Program-made: the position numbers and the translations under genes
Source: Poriferisodalis sp965204195
GTDB lineage: Bacteria > Actinomycetota > Acidimicrobiia > Acidimicrobiales > Poriferisodalaceae
Assembly: GCF_965204195.1 (NCBI RefSeq)
Contig: NZ_OZ241975.1
Span: 2,356,001 to 2,420,000, forward strand
Direction: 5' to 3'
Length of the DNA stretch: 64,000 nucleotides
In this document: positions 58,155-64,000 of the stretch, piece by piece
How positions within the stretch are numbered: the stretch's first letter is position 1
How the letters are laid out: each line of letters opens with the position of its first letter
Notes under the pieces: model-generated
Told to the model about the DNA's origin: nothing
Databases searched by the model: none
What the model saw: the letters and a program-made list of their open reading frames with translations, nothing else

Positions 58155-60265
58155 GCACTCGCGTCGCGCAGGTCCCGGCGGAGTTCCCTGAGCTCATCTC
58201 GTAGACGGGCTGCGTACTCGAATCGCAGGTCGGCGGCGGCCTCGGCCATCTCCTCCTCCAGCGAAGCAATGAGACGGGTCAAATCGTCGGCCGGCAGGTC
58301 GCCGTAGGCAGCTTTCATCCGTTCGGCCGTCACGCGGCCCGACACCAGCTTCTCGGGCACCGGCGCCGTCTCCGCCGGACCTCGCAGCACTTCAAGAATG
58401 TCGGTGACGGCCTTGCGGATCGTCTGCGGGTCGATGCCGTGCTCGGCGTTGTACGCCTGCTGCAGGCCCCGCCGCCGATTGGTCTCGGACACGGCGCGAT
58501 GCATCGACGGCGTGAACTCGTCGGCGTACATCACCACCTGGCCGTCGACATTGCGTGCCGCTCGCCCGATGGTCTGGATGAGCGACGTCTCGCTGCGCAG
58601 GAACCCCTCCTTGTCGGCGTCCAGGATCGCCACGAGGCTCACTTCGGGCAGGTCCAAACCTTCCCGCAGCAGGTTGATGCCCACCAGCACGTCGAAGTGG
58701 CCGAGCCGCAGGTCGCGCAGAATCTCGATCCGCTCGATGGTGTCGATCTCGCTGTGCAGGTACCGCACTCGCACGCCCAGCTCCAGCAGGTAGTCGGTGA
58801 GGTCTTCAGCCATCTTCTTGGTGAGCGTGGTCACGAGCACCCGCTGGCCCTGCTCGGTGACCCGCTCGATCTCACCCATCAGGTCGTCGATCTGGCCCTT
58901 GGTCGGCCGCACCACGATCTCGGGGTCGACCAGACCGGTCGGGCGGACGATCTGCTCCACCACCTGGCTGCTCGTGCGCAGCTCGTAGTCACCCGGCGTG
59001 GCCGACAGGAACACCACCTGGTTCAGCCGCTCCATCACTTCCTCGAAGCGCAGGGGCCGGTTGTCACGCGCGGAGGGCAGCCGGAAGCCGTGCTCCACCA
59101 GGGTGTCCTTGCGCCGCCGGTCGCCGGCGAACTGGCCGTGCAGCTGGGGCACGGCAACGTGGCTCTCGTCGATGACCAGCAGGTAGTCGTCGGGGAAGAA
59201 GTCGAGCAGGGTGTACGGCGGCTCGTCGTACACCCTCCCGTCGAGGTGCATCGAATAGTTCTCGACGCCGTTGCAGTAGCCCAACTCGGCCAGCATCTCG
59301 AGGTCGTACTCGGTGCGCATCCGCAGCCGCTGCGCCTCGAGCAGCTTGTTCTCCTTCTCGAAGAACTGCAGTCGCTCGGCGAGCTCGGCCTCGATCTTGG
59401 CGATCGCCGTCCGCATCTTGTCCTCGCCGGTGACGTAATGCGACGCCGGGAAGACCGTCACCTCTTCGAGCTCGCCGAGACGCTCGCCGGTCACCGGGTC
59501 GATGCGGCTGATGCGATCGATCTCGTCGCCGAACAGCTCTACCCGCACCAAGAATTCTTCGTAGGCAGGATGGACTTCGAGCGTGTCGCCGCGCACCCGG
59601 AATCGACCCCGCACCAGGTTCGTGTCGTTGCGCTCGTACTGCATGTCGACAAGCCGGCGCAGCACCGCCCGTTGGTCGACCACCTCGCCCACACGCAGGT
59701 ACAGCATCTGGCGCAGGTATTCCTCCGGCGCGCCCAACCCGTAGATGGCCGAGACCGATGCCACCACGATCACGTCCCGGCGGGTCAGCAGGGCAGCCGT
59801 GGCCGAATGCCGCAGCCGGTCGATCTCGTCGTTGATGCTGGAGTCTTTCTCGATGTAGGTGTCCGAGGCCGGCATGTAGGCCTCGGGCTGGTAGTAGTCG
59901 TAGTAGGAGACGAAGTACTCCACACGATTGTCGGGAAAGAACTCGCGGAACTCGTTCGCAAGCTGTGCCGCCAGCGACTTGTTGGGAGCGAGCACCAACG
60001 TCGGACGCTGCGCCCGCTCGATCGTCCACGCGATCGTGGCGCTCTTGCCCGAACCGGTGATGCCCAGCAGCGTCTGGAACCGGTCGCCGCGGATGACGCC
60101 ATCCGCGAGCTCGGCCACGGCGCGTGGCTGGTCGCCGGCCGGCTCGAAGCCCGCGCTGACCCGGAACGGGTGGGCGGCAGTCGGCTCAGGCAGCCAGGGG
60201 CGGGCTCGGCCGGGCTCGACTGCGCCTGCGTCCTGCTGCGACGGCGCCGTAGAGACGGATGCCAT
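58151..60265 (-). CDS. uvrB: Excinuclease ABC subunit B
   Basis: 704 residues. Walker A is LLGITGSGKSATIAWTIE, the beta-hairpin region is EYFVSYYDYYQPEAYMPASD, helicase motif II is LLVIDESHVAVPQ, and motif VI is QTIGRAARNVDGQVVMYAD. A C-terminal UVR domain (EEEMAEAAADLRFEYAARLR) contacts UvrC. Start by similarity is near 60265, with about 35 extra residues before the conserved FRVSAGFEPAGDQPRA. Convergent with the alcohol dehydrogenase, overlapping by four bases. Confidence 0.97.
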   Translation of the reverse strand: MASVSTAPSQQDAGAVEPGRARPWLPEPTAAHPFRVSAGFEPAGDQPRAVAELADGVIRGDRFQTLLGITGSGKSATIAWTIERAQRPTLVLAPNKSLAAQLANEFREFFPDNRVEYFVSYYDYYQPEAYMPASDTYIEKDSSINDEIDRLRHSATAALLTRRDVIVVASVSAIYGLGAPEEYLRQMLYLRVGEVVDQRAVLRRLVDMQYERNDTNLVRGRFRVRGDTLEVHPAYEEFLVRVELFGDEIDRISRIDPVTGERLGELEEVTVFPASHYVTGEDKMRTAIAKIEAELAERLQFFEKENKLLEAQRLRMRTEYDLEMLAELGYCNGVENYSMHLDGRVYDEPPYTLLDFFPDDYLLVIDESHVAVPQLHGQFAGDRRRKDTLVEHGFRLPSARDNRPLRFEEVMERLNQVVFLSATPGDYELRTSSQVVEQIVRPTGLVDPEIVVRPTKGQIDDLMGEIERVTEQGQRVLVTTLTKKMAEDLTDYLLELGVRVRYLHSEIDTIERIEILRDLRLGHFDVLVGINLLREGLDLPEVSLVAILDADKEGFLRSETSLIQTIGRAARNVDGQVVMYADEFTPSMHRAVSETNRRRGLQQAYNAEHGIDPQTIRKAVTDILEVLRGPAETAPVPEKLVSGRVTAERMKAAYGDLPADDLTRLIASLEEEMAEAAADLRFEYAARLRDELRELRRDLRDASA

Positions 60266-60438
60266 GACCGAGAGGCTACGGCCGTAGCGTCACGCGATTC
60301 CGGCAGCTATCAACCGCCCGCGCGCATGGGGAACGACCCCGCCAGCGCGGTGCCCCCGTGCGACCGGCCGGGTGGTTATCCTGCCGCGCTGACCGCCGAC
60401 CTGTCGATACCCGACTCTTTCACGACCCGAGACCGCCC

Positions 60439-60963
60439 ATGAGCCGCGACGAACCAGACGCATCTGAGTCCGACGACGACGCGCTCGACGACGCCATGGA
60501 TGACCCTGACCTGCTGGGCGACGACTTCGAACCGGTCCCCGACGATCTCGAAGCCGAAGAGCTGGGGGTGACGGAACTCGACGACGACATCGAGGACGTC
60601 GACGACTTGGATGGCGACGGGTTGGACACAGGCGAGACGGCGTCGTCAGACGATGACTCCGGGCCGAGCCGCGAAGTGCCCGCCGGGGTGCGCCCCGCCA
60701 CAGACGATGAAGACGACGACGATGACGACGAGGAGCTCGAGGCGGATCTCGGCGAGATCCTCAAGGAGCGGCTGGCGTCTGAGGACGAGGACGAAGACGA
60801 CGAGGACGACGAGATCGGCATCGTCACAGGATCCCGTTCAGCCTCCAAGCAGGAAGACGAGATCCTGTGCCAAGGCTGCTTCCTGCTGATCAAGCCGTCC
60901 CAGTTCGATACGCGCTCACCGGAGCCCAGCTGCCCCCACTGCGGGACCCCGATCATTTTCTGA
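60439..60963 (+). CDS. Very acidic protein with C-terminal zinc ribbon (DUF4193-like)
   Basis: 174 residues. About 130 are dominated by Asp and Glu, including runs of D around residues 95-102 and 118-127. The end carries a CxxC-x(19-20)-CxxC zinc ribbon (ILCQGCFLLIKPS, then CPHCGTPIIF). Actinobacteria have related small proteins that end in a similar ribbon, of unknown role; one possibility is interaction with RNA polymerase or ribosomes. Convergent with coaE, with a 4-base gap. Confidence 0.7.
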   Translation: MSRDEPDASESDDDALDDAMDDPDLLGDDFEPVPDDLEAEELGVTELDDDIEDVDDLDGDGLDTGETASSDDDSGPSREVPAGVRPATDDEDDDDDDEELEADLGEILKERLASEDEDEDDEDDEIGIVTGSRSASKQEDEILCQGCFLLIKPSQFDTRSPEPSCPHCGTPIIF

Positions 60964-60967
60964 CTGC

Positions 60968-61591
60968 TCAGGTCGGCAGGTGCGGTAACGCGCTGGCCCA
61001 GTCGAAGGCTGCTTCGACCGCAGCTTCGAGTTCCTCTAGGCCGCCGGAATTGTCGATGACCCAGTCGGCGATGGCCAGCCGCTCGTCACGCGATAACTGT
61101 GCGGCGATGCGCGCACGTGCATCATCGGCGGAGAACCCCCGCGAGGTCACGAGCCGCTCCACAGCAAGCTCGGTCGGCGTGTCCACCACCAGGATCCCGC
61201 TGGTCTGGTAGCGCGGCCGCTGACCCTTGGCCAGCCCCTCGCCGAGCAGCGGGATGTCGAGCACCACCAGATGATCGGTGCCCTCCAGCTCGCCCAGCCG
61301 GCGACGGATCTCCCGACCAACCGGCGGATGGGTGATCGCATTCAGATCGGCGAGTGCGTCAGGATCGTTGAACACGATGGCTGCAACCGAGCCGCGGTCG
61401 AGCGTGCCGTCGGGCGCCACGATGTGATCGCCGAAGCGCTCCACCATCTCGGTGAAGACCGGACTGCCAGGTGCCTGTTGCTCGCGGACGATGGCGTCGG
61501 CGTCGATCAGCACGGCACCGCGGCGGGCAAAGCCCGAAGCGACTGTGCTCTTGCCGCTGCCGATGCCGCCGGTCAGCCCGACTGTGATCAT
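60968..61591 (-). CDS. coaE: Dephospho-CoA kinase
   Basis: 207 residues. The P-loop is LTGGIGSGKSTVASGFA; the substrate region is VLIDADAIVREQQ; the lid has RLVTSRGFSADDARARIAAQ. It performs the last step of coenzyme A synthesis. It lies between rpsA and uvrB, as in other actinobacteria. Confidence 0.95.
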   Translation of the reverse strand: MITVGLTGGIGSGKSTVASGFARRGAVLIDADAIVREQQAPGSPVFTEMVERFGDHIVAPDGTLDRGSVAAIVFNDPDALADLNAITHPPVGREIRRRLGELEGTDHLVVLDIPLLGEGLAKGQRPRYQTSGILVVDTPTELAVERLVTSRGFSADDARARIAAQLSRDERLAIADWVIDNSGGLEELEAAVEAAFDWASALPHLPT

Positions 61592-61656
61592 CGGGCCGTA
61601 GTCAACCGATGGGGGCTTGACGGCTGCAGGTTCAAGCTCAGCAGGAAACTGGCGGG

Positions 61657-63162
<1,506 letters not shown>

Positions 63163-63287
63163 GGGGGAATGCTCAGGTCGGGAATACGGGCGCAGGCGGC
63201 TGAGCGCGCCGCACACAGCGCACGGAAAGGCTACCGGCGGCGCCGTCCATCAGGCCCGGGGCGCTCAGACGGGGCCTGTTCGCAGGG

Positions 63288-64000
63288 TCAGCCCTTGGCG
63301 TCTGCCCACGTGGCGCCGGCAGCGACATGTACTTCCAGCGGCACCGCTAGGTCGGCGGCGCTGCGCATCACGTCGACCGTCAGCTCGGTCACCTCGGCGG
63401 CTTCGGCAGGAGGTACTTCCAGGATCACCTCGTCGTGCACCTGCAGTACCAGCCGGCTGGCTGCGGAACGGGCCTGCAGCGCCTCGTCCAGCCGGATGAG
63501 CGCCACCTTGAAGATGTCGGCCGCGAGCCCCTGGATGGGGGCATTCATGGCCTGCCGCTCGGCGGCCTGGCGCACCCGGAAGTTGCGCGACGTCAACTCG
63601 GGGAGCGGGCGGCGCCGGCCGAAGGCTGTCTCGGTGTAGCCCCGCTCGCGGCTCTGCTCCACCACCCCCTCCATAAACGAGCGCACCTTGGGGAACGCCT
63701 TGAAATAGGCGTCGAGGATCTCTGCCGCCTCGCCCGTGGGCACGCCCAGGCGCTGGCCAAGGCCATATGCCTCCATCCCGTAGGCCAGGCCGTAACTCAC
63801 CATCTTCGCCACCGACCGCTGCTGCGGGTCGACCTCGGTAGGGCCGATGCCGAACAGGGATGCGGCAGTCGCGCTGTGGATGTCGTGGCCGGCCTCGAAG
63901 GCGCCCACGAGGCCCGGATCACCGGACAGGTGGGCGATCACCCGCAGCTCGATCTGGTTGTAGTCGGCAATCAGCAGCTCGCAACCGTCGGCTGGCACGA
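63288..64000 (-). CDS. polA: DNA polymerase I, C-terminal part (window edge)
   Basis: The last 237 residues of the polymerase domain; the N-terminal part is beyond the right edge. Motif A is ADYNQIELRVIAHLSGD, motif B (O helix) is RSVAKMVSYGLAYGM, motif C is LVLQVHDEVILEVP. The O-helix position that is Phe in E. coli and Taq is Tyr here, as is known for actinobacterial PolA, and relaxes discrimination against dideoxynucleotides. It acts in repair and lagging-strand maturation. Confidence 0.95.
   Translation of the reverse strand, partial: VPADGCELLIADYNQIELRVIAHLSGDPGLVGAFEAGHDIHSATAASLFGIGPTEVDPQQRSVAKMVSYGLAYGMEAYGLGQRLGVPTGEAAEILDAYFKAFPKVRSFMEGVVEQSRERGYTETAFGRRRPLPELTSRNFRVRQAAERQAMNAPIQGLAADIFKVALIRLDEALQARSAASRLVLQVHDEVILEVPPAEAAEVTELTVDVMRSAADLAVPLEVHVAAGATWADAKG

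Overview
This is a high-GC chromosomal segment from an actinobacterium. The most likely home is a free-living or host-associated member of class Acidimicrobiia, but that is an inference. Evidence: core genes in actinobacterial order (polA, rpsA, coaE, uvrB, uvrA, uvrC, rapZ, gap, pgk, tpiA, secG, tRNA-Leu), a mycothiol-type formaldehyde dehydrogenase, F420-type luciferase-like oxidoreductases, paired PhyH dioxygenases, and several start codons placed directly after a -10 box (leaderless transcripts). No rRNA and no CRISPR array were seen.

Layout. (1) 1-13.3 kb is accessory and densely scarred. It begins with a COG0523 metallochaperone GTPase behind a Fur/Zur-like box. It then holds two long repeats, each with a secreted His-rich protein gene interrupted by a 13-G tract, MazEF-like and HicBA toxin-antitoxin genes (hicA broken), a DUF2442/DUF4160 pair, a nuclease-like protein, a Fic protein and a DUF4143 ATPase. 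Truncated copies of many of these neighbours lie among them. (2) 13.5-23.2 kb is a catabolic block. A forward operon has a Rieske oxygenase, a 2,5-dihydroxypyridine-dioxygenase-like protein and a three-subunit molybdenum hydroxylase. A reverse operon has a second Rieske oxygenase and a glutamine-synthetase-like ligase, and a PhyH dioxygenase is divergent to it. Together they suggest oxidation of N-containing aromatic compounds. (3) 23.2-31.3 kb holds a secreted leucine-rich-repeat protein, an IS3-type transposase, two overlapping paralogous small proteins, a second Fic protein, and a frameshifted integrase beside tRNA-Leu(UAA). This looks like an island end. (4) 31.5-41.5 kb has an F420-type oxidoreductase, secG, a thioredoxin fusion, a patatin, and a polyhydroxyalkanoate (PHA) module: class III synthase, two phasin-like proteins, MarR and XRE regulators, a hydrolase and an acyl-CoA synthetase. 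(5) 41.6-47.6 kb carries tpiA-pgk-gap, rapZ and uvrC. The 5' end of tpiA is preceded by two 71-bp tandem copies of itself that encode coupled mini-ORFs. (6) 47.8-53.4 kb is a signalling operon: STAS protein, response regulator-phosphatase, RsbW-like kinase, solute-binding lipoprotein and sensor kinase. (7) 53.4-64 kb is mostly housekeeping: uvrA, uvrB, coaE, rpsA and the 3' part of polA.

The strongest candidate for something undescribed is the pair of poly-G-switched secreted proteins at 0.9-1.9 and 3.1-4.1 kb. Both tracts are 13 G. Both open a frame from a strong ribosome binding site that stops just after the tract, and both would read through a signal peptide into the full protein with 12 G. 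Next are the tpiA repeat leader, the Rieske/ligase pair and the solute-binding-protein signalling operon.
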